Shown here piece after piece: positions 32,493 to 44,826 of a stretch of DNA of 64,000 nt. The notes under the pieces are model-generated. The model was not told where the DNA came from. It saw only the letters and a program-made list of their open reading frames with translations, and did not search any database. The stretch lies in the NCBI GenBank assembly GCA_037576215.1, contig JBANDB010000006.1, forward strand, positions 5,952,001-6,016,000. Direction: 5' to 3'. Made by a program: the position numbers and the translations under genes. Position 1 is the first letter of the stretch. The number at the start of each line of letters is the position of its first letter. This DNA comes from Armillaria gallica. Lineage: Eukaryota > Basidiomycota > Agaricomycetes > Agaricales > Physalacriaceae.

Positions 32493-32915
32493 GTTTGAAG
32501 AGCTATCGAGTTGATATCGCTCTAGGAGACTGTCAGGAAAAGTCGTCGACAATAGAGGCGGGATACAAATGGGAGTCCTTACCCCGGGAGAAGAGAAACG
32601 TGTAGGAGAGTGCAGAGTACAGCTGTCCCCTAGTAGCGGTGAGGAAGGAAAATAAGGAAGTGGCTACTTCGCCGCCGCCACAGGCTCACTCTTAAAAATA
32701 TCAAATATTTTGAAAATATTAGTGCGGTTATTCGAGTTGCTATGACGTCATCGCAAGAGGAAAATTCACTCAAAACCGGGCCTGACATCATAAAAGCTTT
32801 GCCATGGCTCAAAGAAGTTTTTATTGACTGACAAAATACAAACTTCGGTGATGGAAGTTAGAAAAAGTTGTTCAGCACCTGAAAAAAAGCCGCGTACCTC
32901 ATGAATATCAATGAT
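32493..32915. other. Leader/promoter of the transposase and 3' flank of the 715-aa gene
   Basis: A likely leader intron runs from about 32582 (GTAAGG on the minus strand) to 32524 (CTCCTAG). A/T-rich short palindromes lie at 32696-32722 (AAATATCAAATATTTTGAAAATATT). No other gene. Confidence 0.45.
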
Positions 32916-35113
32916 TTATTTTTCTCTTTCCAGCTCCTCCGGCTCGTTAAGCGGTGCACTCTGATGAGGAATACGAGGCAGTACTGGAGGCCGACCAAAG
33001 TGATCAAAGAATGTCTGAGCATAATGCTTTACCAAGGCTTTCTCAACCTTCAAAGACGCATTATCATCCGATGGATCTAAAAGACCCTTGGCCTCAAACA
33101 CCAGTGGTACCTCCCATTCCGACATAATTTTTCTGAAAGCTTCAAGGACAATACATCGTTCCTTCCAACTTGTCGAGTGAAAGCTGACCGAACCGACAGA
33201 ATGAGATGGCAATGGAACGAGGGATTCTCCCGGAAACAGCTTTAGTATTGCGTTCTGACGTTTGAGCTGGAAGTCGGTATCGTCAGAAACTAGGGAGCGT
33301 GTAAGATGTGCATCAATTGCTAGAAGCTCCAGCCGGAAGTTGAGTTCGCAAAGCTCCCAAATAAGGTAACGACCCCGGTTGACATCAAATGGCTCGTCTG
33401 TATGTGTTGTTGGGCTTCGTATATCTGGTCTGGGCATCTGAAGGGCAGCTCCCATCATGTCTAACATGGTGTCGTGAGCTTTGATAGTTTTAGTATGCTC
33501 TTTCTTGAAGGGCATAGCAAGTAGCTCTCTCCACACTTGCGGACGAACGGGCGAAGCATTTGAGGTCGACGAAGCAACACGATAAATGAGAGCATCTCGA
33601 TAATGCTCCCACTGGCGGAAGTAGGTGCTTTGCCGAGTAGTAGAAGCGTACACAAAGAGTCCGGGATCGGGGAAGGCATATCCCATATTGACGTTGTAGT
33701 CCTTCTTCTCGCCGTTTGTATCATGTCGGCTCTGGATGCGTCGAGCTTGAGCTTCGCGCCGCTGAAAACATTCTGAGTTCTGGTCAATTCTTTCGTTGGC
33801 ACCAGCCCACGCAGGTATAGCCGGTGGAGCGTAACTCCCAGACAAGTCTGCAAATTTATCTCTTGTACTTTGCAGATTTTCTGACCAAGTACAGATACGT
33901 GAGCCTTTGAAACAACAGTGTAGAAAAGTTTCCTTACGAGCCTTGCTTCTTTGTGATGATCCCTTGCCCAGAGGTCCAGACGCTCGGGCCTTGGATCTCT
34001 GGTTACGCACTGGAGCGCCTGAGGTTGAAGGAGGGACGGAAGGAGAAGGAAGTACAGACGTTGAGGGAATGGCAGAAGGGGTAGGAGAAGACACAGTGGA
34101 AAAAATGAAAGGGTTGCGATACGTATGAAAGATTCGCATGAAGCGATGCATGGCATCAAATTTTTTGGGGTGAGATGGGTCTCCGCTGAATACTACAGGA
34201 AACGAGGGCTGGGGAAGAGTTTTGTTTACACTGAAAACAGTTGGTTGTTCCGCTTTCAGTATGATTTGATTTGTGAACTGCTCGATTGGTCTGACAAGGT
34301 AGACCGGTATGCCAGCTTTCATGTGCTGTTCGGCAACATCCAGACTGAGGGTAAATACACCAATGAGACGATTGAAGTCAAAAGTTTCGTCGCGTTGAAC
34401 TTTTCCATTCATCACCGGCTGATGAATCTGCATGTAATCCAGCCCAGCAACGAGCTCCAGCCAGTATCGCTGCATTGCTGTCACCTGGACACGAATGCTC
34501 ATAGCGTCTGCCATCACTGACTCAGTTCGGTTGACCAAGGCTTCCAGACGAGTGCACCTGATACTGAGGAATTCTCGGAATTCGTCAGAAAACATTTTGG
34601 TATTCTGTATCCGAGAACATCGCCCTTTGATGTAATGCCATGCATGCCGGAATCGCTTATGGATAAAAGGGTGAAGTAAACCTATGTGCGACAGATACCC
34701 TGAGGAGAATACGATGTCGCTGTCAGCAACATCGTACCAAATTGTATCGAGCCACTGATAGTAAGGGTGGTACAAATCAGAAACTAGGGGTCGACGAGGA
34801 ATAGCAGGAAAATGACAGAATTTTTCCTCAAAGAACTGAGGAACACGAGTGGGGTCGTGGTCTCCAAATCGCCCGTCCTCATACAAATGGATTTCTCGTG
34901 AGTTCGGAGGGTACGGGATGAATTTGCTATTGGGAGTCGTGATGAAGATCTGATCCTCCTCGATATAGGTCCCAACACGACCATCGTTTACGCCTAACTG
35001 TCCTGATACGACTCGCATCAGCCTTGCATCAAAGGCGAATGAACGTAGTTACCTTTGTAATTTTGAGAGAACTTCGTGAGATCACCGAGTGTAAATTTTG
35101 TATTGCCTTGCAT
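32916..35113 (-). CDS. 715-residue protein of unknown function (element cargo)
   Basis: Exon 1 is 35053-35113 (MQGNTKFTLGDLTKFSQNY). A 50-nt intron (35003-35052) leads in phase to exon 2 (32916-35002), which reads GQLGVNDGRVGTYIEE. The first half is globular (PPNSREIHLYEDGRFGDHD, YHPYYQWLDTIWYDV, VYLVRPIEQFTNQIIL). The middle holds a low-complexity Ser/Pro/Thr linker (SSPTPSAIPSTSVLPSPS) and a basic stretch. The C-terminal third is again globular (WRELLAMPFKKEH, LIWELCELNFRLELLAID, FFDHFGRPP). From memory this type of protein recurs in Agaricomycete genomes without a known role; its presence inside a TIR-bounded element suggests that it is transposon cargo. No nuclease or polymerase motif is visible. 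Confidence 0.75.
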
Positions 35114-36376
35114 TAGGGTCGCTGTACCACATAGCAACATTAGCTTCAGTTCAAGTGTACTAGCGAGAACACAAACCCTCGAGTAGTACACAAACTTCAG
35201 ATCCTTCTTCGTTCTTTGGTAGGCAATAAGGTCGAATATAAGACGTTCTTGAGGTCCGAAAATTTATACGTCGCGTATAAATTTCCTCCGCACCCGCCAA
35301 TACACGTCTCGTATATTGGCTGTACAAAATACTCTCGTATTTTGCACTTGAAGTTTAGCTAGCGAATATTGCGATCAGGGCTAAAAACATTTTGTGAGAT
35401 CAGTAAGAGCAGAGCGCGACAGAAATGAACTTACATGACGAGCCGGGTAGCTGACAGAAGTTATCGTCGGAGCTAGCAGGTTGGATAGGGGATTGAACAA
35501 AAAGCTGACAATGAAACTTCAACTTTGCGATCGGACCGGACAGTCACGTGTCTTGCCTCGGCTTGTCCTCTACTACTACTACTACTACTATCCTCTCGTC
35601 TCAAATTCATCCCCGGCACTTAGTGTGTCCACATCAACGAGACGTTGATGCGGGAGGACCGTTTTGCGCGAAGCAGAATGGACTCAGGTTGTCTGACGTG
35701 ATGTCGGATAGCCCCACTACTTCATTCAATTCTGTCCTCAAGCCTCTGCCCCTGCCCCTGCCTCCGAGCAAACCCGGACTCATCCAAGATCTGAGCGCAT
35801 ACTTTCACCAGTCCTACCTCTTTTGAGGAAGCGGAGGTGCTTCAAGTTCCCTAACATTCGTGCATTGATATGCCTTTATCATGGTTTGCTTTACTGTGTA
35901 TCCCGGTATGTGCTTAAGCTTGAGTGTCAATATTAGTGGATTCTGATCATTAATTTGTATTCGTAAGGCCATAACATTCGTTTATACACCCACCTATGGA
36001 CGCATATGACGGCATACAAATGTTCAGTCAACAGCTAGGGGTTTCTTTATGTAGGGGGCGGCCGGAGGATCAGACAGTTAATTTCGAGAAGATATTCTCA
36101 TTGTACCGCATTCTCAGGTTGTAATGAGACTCGGAGAGTGACTCAGACCCAGTGAGACTCTGAATGTTTAGGCCGTAGGTCTTGGAGCAGGTCTCAAATC
36201 ACTCAGGGAGTGACTCGAGCGCCTTGAAACTCTTTGAGTTTCTGGCGGAGGATTCGATGACGTCGTAGCTGGTATCTGCGAGTTCAGAATACCGGGGATG
36301 GCGTCATACAGAGATTAAATAAAACTACAGTTGGCTCTCTCTCTCTCCTTCGTCTTCTCTCCTCTACCCATCCAAG
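35114..36376. promoter_or_regulatory. Divergent intergenic region between two cargo genes
   Basis: Separates the 715-aa gene (minus) from the 1,420-aa gene (plus). It holds three consecutive hairpins (35260-35344), a CTA trinucleotide run (35570-35590), a run of GAGACTC/GTGACTC-type repeats (36126-36240), and a CT-rich leader (36340-36365) directly before the plus gene. A plus-strand open stretch at 35548-35826 has no recognisable content. Confidence 0.5.
35260..35344. repeat. Three adjacent perfect hairpins with related loops
   Basis: Hairpin 1: AAATTTATACG (35260-35270), loop TCG, CGTATAAATTT (35274-35284). Hairpin 2: GCCAATA (35296-35302) and TATTGGC (35314-35320) around CACGTCTCGTA. Hairpin 3: CAAAATAC (35325-35332), loop TCTC, GTATTTTG (35337-35344). 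The arms differ but the centres share TAC..(G)TC.CGTA. They lie about 150-230 bp upstream of the minus-strand 715-aa gene. Confidence 0.85.
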
Positions 36377-39300
36377 ATGACTACAACCTCGAGCTTCCTG
36401 AGCAGTGATAGTGGTTCCATCGCTCACTCCACTCCCCGTATCATTCGTCGTCTACCTCAGAAGAGGACTGCTTTAGGAATAACCCCCGATCCAACCGCAC
36501 CACCTATTCTAGCCCATCGTCCACCTAGATTAATTCCCAGCCAGTGGACTAAGCTTGAGCCAGCAAATCGTAGCTCTCGATTTCCCGACGTCTACATTGC
36601 ACCGTCCCACTCCCAAGTACCCGCCGGTCACGGAAACATCTATGTCATTGTTGTTAGTACTGACTCGGAGGACCTTCATGAAATCTTCGCTCATGGGGCC
36701 AGTCTTTCGTCCTTCTGTACTTTGGAGGAGGCAGCTGCGAAAGGTTCGTTTGCTACAATTCCTCTGATTACCTTATATATCTAAGTTCGCGAACAGGCAT
36801 GCCTGCACTACGGCCTAGCCTCAACGACTTCCTTGTCTTTCGTGACAAGTACGGAAGAGAAGAGGATGGGGATGGCAAAGACGCAGTAAAATCTTGGAGC
36901 CGTGCGAAGTACGTCTATCTGTAGTTTCCGCTGAGTTTTTGACTGAGTTTGTTTTCAGGAAAGAATTTACGACACCAACTTTAGAGCATCTCCAGAAATT
37001 GCGGGATGATATCTACGGCGAAAAAGAACTCATGTCAGATTCGAAAGCTGTTGCAATCGACGGGAAATTTTGCGGAGGCATTGCTATTGAGCGAACGTTT
37101 CGTTCTCGATTCCATGTCAGAAACGCCCAACGTGCATACCATCTCACTACAAGCTTTCAGGAGGCACGAGGATTGGAGGCGCCTCACCTGTCAAACAAAG
37201 CAGACACCGTAAAGGAGAAGGACCATGAGAATGTGCTGCGTCAGCGGGTTAATGAGGTGCAATTCGTTGTGGTTATTCTCGTGATTTTTCTCATCAGTAA
37301 TTTTCAGCTTGTCATTCGTACAGCGAATGAAGGATTGCTCAAAGGAGCACCAGATGTACCCGGAATCATGGCGAAGTGGGCGGATCTCGTCAATTTTCCT
37401 AAGACTGGAGGTTACGATCGCTATGAGGGCTTCAGCAGCTCTGTTAATAATTGTTGGCCAGCGTCACAGATGAATTTAGCTTCTGCCCGCAGAGGTTAGT
37501 TCAACAACTATCATGAGTTATACCTTGTCCAATGCCAATCTAGGTGAAACTCATGCAGAAGAGACCGTTGAAAGCTCTCCGTCGGCGGGTGAAGGTACAG
37601 TTACATTTGCCAATAAAGCTAGCGGCTATCTAATTATTTTGTAGATGAAAACTCATCTGAAGACGCTCGGGGAGGCCTTAAGAAAGACATAGGAAAATAC
37701 GGCGGAAATCATAGCGATGGCGGTGATCATACTGTCGTTCCTACAGCAATGACCACTCTCACGCGACCTCATCCTGATGTTCCAGAAGAGTGCTTCTGCT
37801 TGATGGAATTTGGTATCGTTTGGGTACTTGAAGAGTTCTGTACTCTGTACTTTTCAGGCTTGCATATGCACGGCGGAGGGTTGGCTCAATACGGCCCTCT
37901 CCACACCGACGATTCTATCTATACTCGCGTGACCGTAATCCTCTATCCTCCTCAAGTCATTTTGAACGGAGAATCTGCACTCGCTTTTGCTGCCTTGCCA
38001 TACCCTCCAGATCCCTGTCGGGTCTGTCAAAAGCGGTCTAGAAAAGAACGCCGAGTGTCCAGAGACGTGGAGAATCTTGGCCGTAATGACGACGAGGACG
38101 AAGACGAAGACGAAGAAGAGGATCGTGCAGAGAACTGCAATGATGCTGCCAAAGCGCCTAAGAAGCACCATCCTTTAAAGACAACTCTTTTAAAGTTACC
38201 GATGGAGTGGCGCCGACGTGGGTATGTCATCTCTTCAATATGACATTCAATGTACAACGCTGATTCTCTCCTCAGTATACATCAATTATCTCTCGGAAGA
38301 AACTACACCGAACAAGCAACATACGTCAGCGACGGTGGCAGCTTTCTTGCGCCAAAAGACCACTTCAACCACAGCATTCGCTCTCTTCTTCAATGGATCA
38401 ATGGCATAATTCAACAATTTCCCCCTCATTATTTTGTACGCTTCGACAAAGAGCTCCTCCTCAGTGCGTTCTCCATGGAGCTTGAAGGTGTACGTTTGGC
38501 TGCAGAACCTTGGGATCTAGGTCCGGGATGGACTGGGAACGACGTTCGGATTGGATCAAAGTCTGATGTCTCCATCGAATCAATGACGCCCCAGCAACTT
38601 GCTCAACGATGGAATACTAATGACTGTGCCAGTTCAGCTCCATATGGCAACGCCAACATTGAAAAGGTTGAGGAAGCATTCTATACGTTGGCTGAAGAGA
38701 TGGGTCGAACAATTCCTCTTAATGTTGGCGCTCTCCGTAATATGGAACGACCTTTAGGAGGACGACCTCATATTGCAGACCCTCAGGGTAAACGAAGTAA
38801 GTTGAATGCATCCTCCTTAGATATTGTATTGACTCTCACCAACAGACTACGTTCTGCAGACCCGGAACAATAGTGGAGACAAGGATCCGTCGGCGATGAA
38901 AAGAAGTGAGCAGATTCTTCAAACGGCCAAATAATATACTAATCTTTGTTAGAGCGCAAGCCAGACGAGCAGTGCGATGATCTTCCATCCTGTAAACGAC
39001 AAAAGATAGCGGAGAAACAGATTGTAGTGGCTAAAGATCGTAAGCTCGTATCTCAAGCCTCTGGCACCGGCTCATAGTATATCAGCAATACATGTTTTTA
39101 ATCAGCAAAATTTGGAAGCGATACTTGCGAAGGTAGAAGCTCCTGCTAGCGTCTTGATCAATTGCCGGCTCGATGAAGATTCCAATGTCACCTTCATCAA
39201 AGATTTGCTCCACATCGCGGAGCAAGAAGGATCATGCTTCAAGCCGATTCAGAAGCTCTTATCTCATCGGACGAACAGTAGCCATCAACGCGCTTTTGCT

Positions 39301-41196
39301 ACTCGAACAAAAATTGTTTACCGCCAGCAAGAGCAACTAGCTAAGATGGCTCTATGGGGCTGCATAGATCGATTGTTGAAGGAAGCTTGGGAATCTCATG
39401 ACGACTTCTACAACCCTCTATGCAATCTTTTTCGTCGCGTCTCTTCACTGATAACGATCAATCAAGGCCAAAGCCTCTGTGCGACGGAGTATCTTTACGA
39501 CTGGCCTACAGATTGTATGGCCAATTTCCGGCCCCGGATCCCCCGTGTTGATCCAACTAGCCAGGCTATTATCGACGTCTGCCGAAATCTGATGTCGCAA
39601 TGGCTATGTTTGGACTCTGAGGCGACATACAAAAGCGCACAGGTCGTGCAGTTCTTTGTTGACCGGCTAGGTGCGGAGGCTACTTTGCTTGATCTTCGAA
39701 AGTTTGATGTATCAACTCCAACCAAAATGGCGGATCTGCAAGCCAAACTTGAGAATGCAATCATAATTAATCAAGACAGTATCGGGAGGACAATGCTACG
39801 ACAGATTGCCAGTGTCTCAGGCGCACCAGACCAAGCCGAACTGACATCAATTCTGGTGTGTATTTATCCGTTTTCATGTGCTAGGACCATTGACATACCT
39901 TAATGTTTCAGTCTAAAACACCTCGGTGCGATGCATTAGATTATGGGACATCGTTACCGTTCTTCCTCCGCTCCGAAGGATCGTCAATACCAGGATCTGC
40001 CTTCTCTGGTGTCCTACCATCAGACTCTTTCGAGAGCTCTTTCCAAGGCCCGTCATCGCCGCTATGTTCTTCCCGATCCCTATCTTCAAATACTTCTATG
40101 GTTGGAACTCACGGTGATGTAAAGCGGCTTCAACTAATGTTTGAACTATTATATCCTCTACTGGACGGAGTGTCGGAGCCTCATCCACCCTTCAATGAAA
40201 CGCCGGAGCTTACCGCTGCCGTTCGCAACTTCATCGACTACGTTAATGTTGACATGGATAGGCTGAGCATCTTTCGAGATCTAGCCAGCAGCCGTCTTCA
40301 ATCGTTACGACCTGGCGGCCCGTGGGATCCAGATAACTTGCGTACACGTGCTGGGTTTTTCAGTGCGCTTGTATGCCGAGGAATCATTCATCGCACCGCA
40401 TATATAAAGGACCCCAATAACCCTGTTTATTTCTCCGATGAAGATGCCTGGAACATAATTCGATACGGCCCGCAACAACAGCAAGGAGAAAAATATTTCT
40501 GTATTAAAAAAGCCTACAGCGATGCTCCCAGTGCTAAACGAACATCGGCCAACGCGTCACAGTACTGGAAAGCAGCTTCTGATTTCCGATACAACTGGTT
40601 CCTGACCGCCGAGAAACCGACACCATTCCTCGAGCTCTGGAATCACTTCCGAAACACCAAATTCCAAGACCCCGACCAGGAACATCGTTGGGTGAAGGTA
40701 TTTCCTGAGATCGGAAATTTACAGGCGTATTTGTTAGCTTCTGACTACGCAATTGCTGGCTTAGCGACAACTCCAACACCTGCGGAAATGGCAGTAGTCC
40801 TTCAGACAATCGATGCTGGAGGTATGAAGGGCCTACGTCTTCTAAATCTACCCTGTTCGAGTCTCGAGGAAGTCACATCATCTTTCCAATATGTTTACGA
40901 ATACCTCTCGCAGGTGATACCAACAGCACGGCAACAACAGATGAAGTTCAACATATTTGTCGTTGAACACTCTCTGTGCAAGTATTCCTCGTCTAAGCGA
41001 CTGAATAACGATAAATTCCATGCTATAGAGAATCTTCTGGTAGAGTTGTCACCGGTATGTGTCTACAATCAAAATCTCAGTGGTGCACTTACTGAACATT
41101 GGTCAGAACGAGGGTCCGTTGTCACTCTCTTCAAACTTTGACTCATCCAGTCGAATGAGGAGCGCTGCTGATCGAAATTTCGGGCCGCGGTTTTGA
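36377..41196 (+). CDS. 1,420-residue, 12-exon protein of unknown function (element cargo)
   Basis: Exons 36377-36743, 36797-36908, 36959-37256, 37308-37494, 37544-37594, 37645-38221, 38276-38796, 38846-38905, 38953-39039, 39086-39855, 39912-41054 and 41107-41196 join in phase. Notable segments: CGGIAIERTFRSRFHVRN, FSGLHMHGGGLAQYG followed by VTVILYPPQVILNGES, an acidic run near residue 490 (NDDEDEDEDEEEDRAEN), then MELEGVRLAAEPWDLGPGW, and in the C-terminal third FLELWNHFRNTKF, LLASDYAIAGLA and FNIFVVEHSLCKY. These blocks recall, from memory, recurrent Agaricomycete proteins without a known function. The HMHGG block resembles part of a jelly-roll fold but lacks a clear 2-oxoglutarate dioxygenase triad. 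The unbroken frame over 12 exons argues that it is maintained. Confidence 0.8.
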
Positions 41197-41938
41197 GAAA
41201 ACAGAGGGTGCCCACGAGGCAAGAACACCTGGTTGTTGACGTGGTTAACCCCAAATATGTTTCGATGAATCTTTTACGTAGGGTGAATTTTGAGGGTAAA
41301 AATGCTTTAATTTCGTTCAATTCAGATTTTATTTCACCCTTCTTACGATTGATGCGCTCGACGAAACTCACGAACAATCAAGAATCTCAGAAGCTTAACG
41401 TTTAAATACGATCGCCAACCATTGCAGTAGTCATCAGAAGCCGTCGAAATTGTTTGGTTGCTCATCGTCTGTCACGATTATCGGGTTCGAGAGTTCTGAA
41501 TGAGACAGCCGTGTGAATGAGGGTACTATCAGTTCGTAACTCAAAGGTACCGTTAAAGCGTAATGCTTACCCTGAAAGATGATGTTTTCACTTAGGGTCT
41601 AGAAAGTCAGTAGAAGACAAGGATCGGACAGATAAACATAATGGAGACGGGTAAATATATTAGAGTGTCTGATCCTTCAGTCGGGCGTCGGTGGCGGTCG
41701 CACATTGCATGACGACTTTAAACACGTGGATCAGAAAGGTAATGTCATGTGATAAGCACATTCACGCGATGTCATTGCTTCGTTGCCATCCCCGATTTTG
41801 TCTTCAATGTCGCATCTTTCACGCCCTGAATTTCTGCTATACCACTTGACACCGCACTTATACAATCCCAAAAGGTTGCCCGCTAAAGCTTTAAAAAAGC
41901 TTAACCTACCCTTGCGACGTTGCAAGTTTTTCTCCCGC
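41197..41938. other. Spacer between cargo genes
   Basis: No separate gene. An in-frame ATG at 41807 could extend the next protein by 44 basic, non-conserved-looking residues; 41807-41938 is more likely leader. Confidence 0.4.
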
Positions 41939-42550
41939 ATGCCCTCTCCAGCTTCGTCCCGTAGCTCAACCCTCTATAACGGTTCTGGGCAGTCCTCTCC
42001 AGGACAACACTCATCTGGTTATTCGTCTGGCTCAGATATGCACATTGATTCGCCGCCTACAGCTCTTCGTGCCGGGATCGCTCCCCCCGGACCCTCCGGC
42101 AGACCTTCCACCCCTCCACGAACTGCGCCATCGGTTCAACTACACTTCGAGAGGAGAGACGGTTCCCCCCCACCTGCTGATCCAAGTGATCTCCTGTCCG
42201 CCCTGCCCATTGGCAGGGACCTCGGTGCCTCCAGTGCCGCGTAAGTATCTGTTCTTTCAATAAATGTTATCTATCTAATCATCCATTTAGCCCTTCTCCT
42301 GCGTCGGCTACTACTCCCGTCCTTCCTCCCACTCCTGCTGCTGCGTTTGAGCCTGCACTGGATCCTGAGACGTCATTGGTAGTGAAATTAATCTCTTTTA
42401 CTTGTCAGAGTCTTACTTTTTTGTTCGCAGATGGCCGAAATGGTTATTTTAGGAGTTATCCAGGGTTTGTCCCCGTACTTAAACCGTATGATTGCTTTAC
42501 TCGTGAGCATTCAGAAGGATTTGGCCGAGACAAAGGCCATGAGAAAGTAA
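41939..42550 (+). CDS. 169-residue Ser/Pro-rich protein (element cargo)
   Basis: Three exons (41939-42240, 42291-42378, 42431-42550) in phase. The first two thirds are low-complexity, rich in Ser, Pro, Gly and Thr (SGQSSPGQHSSGYSSGSD, PGPSGRPSTPPRTAPS). The last exon encodes a short amphipathic helix (MAEMVILGVIQGLSPYL, IQKDLAETKAMRK). It resembles the N-terminal low-complexity parts often attached to the coiled-coil protein encoded next, so it may be a shortened relative or partner. Function unknown. Confidence 0.55.
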
Positions 42551-42853
42551 CCTGTTCATTGTTTTATTTTTCCAGTTGTAGTTCTGCGCATTAAGTGATG
42601 TACAGTCAGAAGTCAATGGGAGTTTTCTGTAATATTTGTAACATCTTTTACTCTTTTCCTTTTGCAACCTCTGCCTTATTTAAATAGGTGTCTTATTTAA
42701 CTGGGAGTCTTATTTAAATCATCCTAACAATGACATGTTTTACGGCGCCTTTAGGCTTTTATTAATGTTCCTGCAATTTCTCCGACAATTTTTTGTTCGC
42801 CTCATCAACTCACCTTTTCTTGCAACACCTACCTTTCATTCGCATTTCTTACT

Positions 42854-44826
42854 ATGTCGAACTCTTCCAGCAACTCGTCGGCTCCTCAGAATGTCTCGAT
42901 GGAGGTCTTGCTTCAGGTATGACTTACAAATCTGTGTTCGTTGCGTCAGAATGTGCTTTACTGATATCACCGTCTCATGATTCAGGCCATACAGGCTCTC
43001 GAGCTCAAAAATCAAGCCTTAGCTATGGAAAATAGGTCCCTCAAGGTGACTCAGCCAGCACCGGCTCGCTCCAAATCGGCGTCTCGAGGCCCCAGCTCCT
43101 CAGCTCCCTCGGTTCAAGGTGGATCCTCTCCGACAGTATCAGATGCAGAAGAAAATGAAAAGAGCCTTCTCTCGGCTGAAGACACGAAGAAACTTCAGCA
43201 CTGTGCAAAGTCTCTTACCGTGTTCTGTAACATATTTTGGGAGAAGAAACATGTTTTCGGTTATTCACGGGAAAAAGCCGCTGAAGAACTGGCTCGTGTT
43301 CGTGAGGAACTCGATCGTCTCAATCAGATGGATGACAATAAAAGGGAGGCTATGGGAACCGCCTTCAAAACCCAAAAGCGACAGGCGGAGGAACGAATTT
43401 CTCTCCTGCGGATCGTCGAGGCTCTTTACGAGTCTGTTCCTGCAAAATTCCATGAAATGGTTGAGTACGATTATCAAGAAGTAAGAGATACGGTACGTTT
43501 AATTCTGGAAGTGCATTGTTGTAAAATATTAACGCGATGTCAGATGAAAGCGGCAGCAAAGTCAGCAAGGGCGAACCTCGTTTACTATGCAAAACGCTCA
43601 GCAACCGATATCTTCAACGATATCCCTATCCCTTATGCCACCTTCGGCTCCAAATACAATCGCGTCGGCGACGAGCTCTGCTTGCGCCTTTTAGGATATG
43701 ACAAGAAGAAGCAGCGATATGCGCAGTGCCCCGAGATTCTCTATCCCGTTGGCCAAGGGGGCAAGGCCGATTCCAATGTTTTCCAAGCTCCGGCCTTGAT
43801 CAAGGTATGATAATAGTCTCGTTATACTAGTACATACATCAATAATGTGTTCTAGCTTCTCAGTGTCACTTTATATGGCCAGTCATCTCTCCAATCCAAT
43901 AAGACGACGAAGGCTACCAATGGGGACCTCTGGGAAGTAACCTCTATCTCAGCTGGCGCCATTGCTTGCACGGCTACTGTGGTGAGCTCCCATCTCTCAG
44001 GTAGCACCTGGCAGCACTTACTGACATCTGTGTCTAGGTGCGATATTTACTGTCCCATGACACTAGCTTTACAACGCGAGGCGATAAAACTCACATCCCA
44101 TATGAGAAAGACTGCGAATTTTATATACGGATGATCGAATCGACTCTCACCTTCCGATCAACCATCAAGACGCTTGAGTATTTTAACCAAAATCTCTTTT
44201 CGGCTAAGGGGCGTAACTTGGGTTTCATGGCTGATGCTGGAGAGGAGTCAGATCATTCGGATGAAGACGATATAATGCGTGCTCTGAGGCGACCAGAGCT
44301 CGATCGTGAAACCGAGGTGAACACCTCTCTTGACGAGGAGAATTTGTCAGCCTTGACATTGATGCCATTGGCCACGCTGATGCCACTGCCTCGGGCCGAA
44401 GACACTGCACTCCCTGTTTCCTCTGAGCCCACCTATGTGGATGTATCTGACAATGAACCGTCTGCTGTTCAAAACAGCGAAGTCGATCAGGCTCCTGGTG
44501 GTGGGGTCTCAGTTGTCTCTGCAGGCCCGCCTGCTCAAGAGACCATTACCAAACCCACCAGAGGTCGAGGTCGAGGCAGCAAGAAACCTACTTCTGGGCG
44601 AGGCAAGGTGAATCGAGGCGGCGCTAAAAGTCGTGGTACGGGAGCATCTGTCAGAGCGCCCGGTGATAGTGCTGCTACTGCGCCAAAAGCCCTGGGTGGC
44701 CATCAGCTTCGTGCTAGAGGTGGCAATAAACAGAATGTCGAGCATTCCGGTTCTCTCGCAGACAACTTGGATTTGGATGAAAGCATTGAGGAGGATTTTG
44801 AGTATAGCGCAGCCAACATCCATTAG
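42854..44826 (+). CDS. 581-residue coiled-coil protein of a recurrent basidiomycete family (element cargo)
   Basis: Five exons (42854-42916, 42986-43492, 43544-43804, 43856-43981, 44038-44826), all in phase. The order is: a leucine-containing helix (LQAIQALELKNQALAMENR), a Ser/Pro linker, a coiled-coil (EELARVREELDRLNQMDD), then a conserved core with NLVYYAKRSATDIFNDIP, NGDLWEVTSISAGAIAC and VRYLLSHDTSFTTRG, where the last block is the most typical. The tail is acidic then Arg/Gly-rich (TRGRGRGSKKPTSGRG). It resembles an uncharacterised family common near basidiomycete transposons (perhaps the one catalogued as DUF6698; not checked). The RG-rich tail suggests nucleic-acid binding. The frame is intact. 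Confidence 0.75.

Noticed and set aside
33461..34159. Long open frame antisense or out of phase within the 715-aa gene
   Set aside because: It is a shadow of the main coding frame, without motifs.
37645..38221. TET/JBP-type dioxygenase call for the 1,420-aa protein
   Set aside because: The FSGLHMHGG block is suggestive, but no clear HxD, distal His and Arg set follows, so the enzyme claim is not supported.
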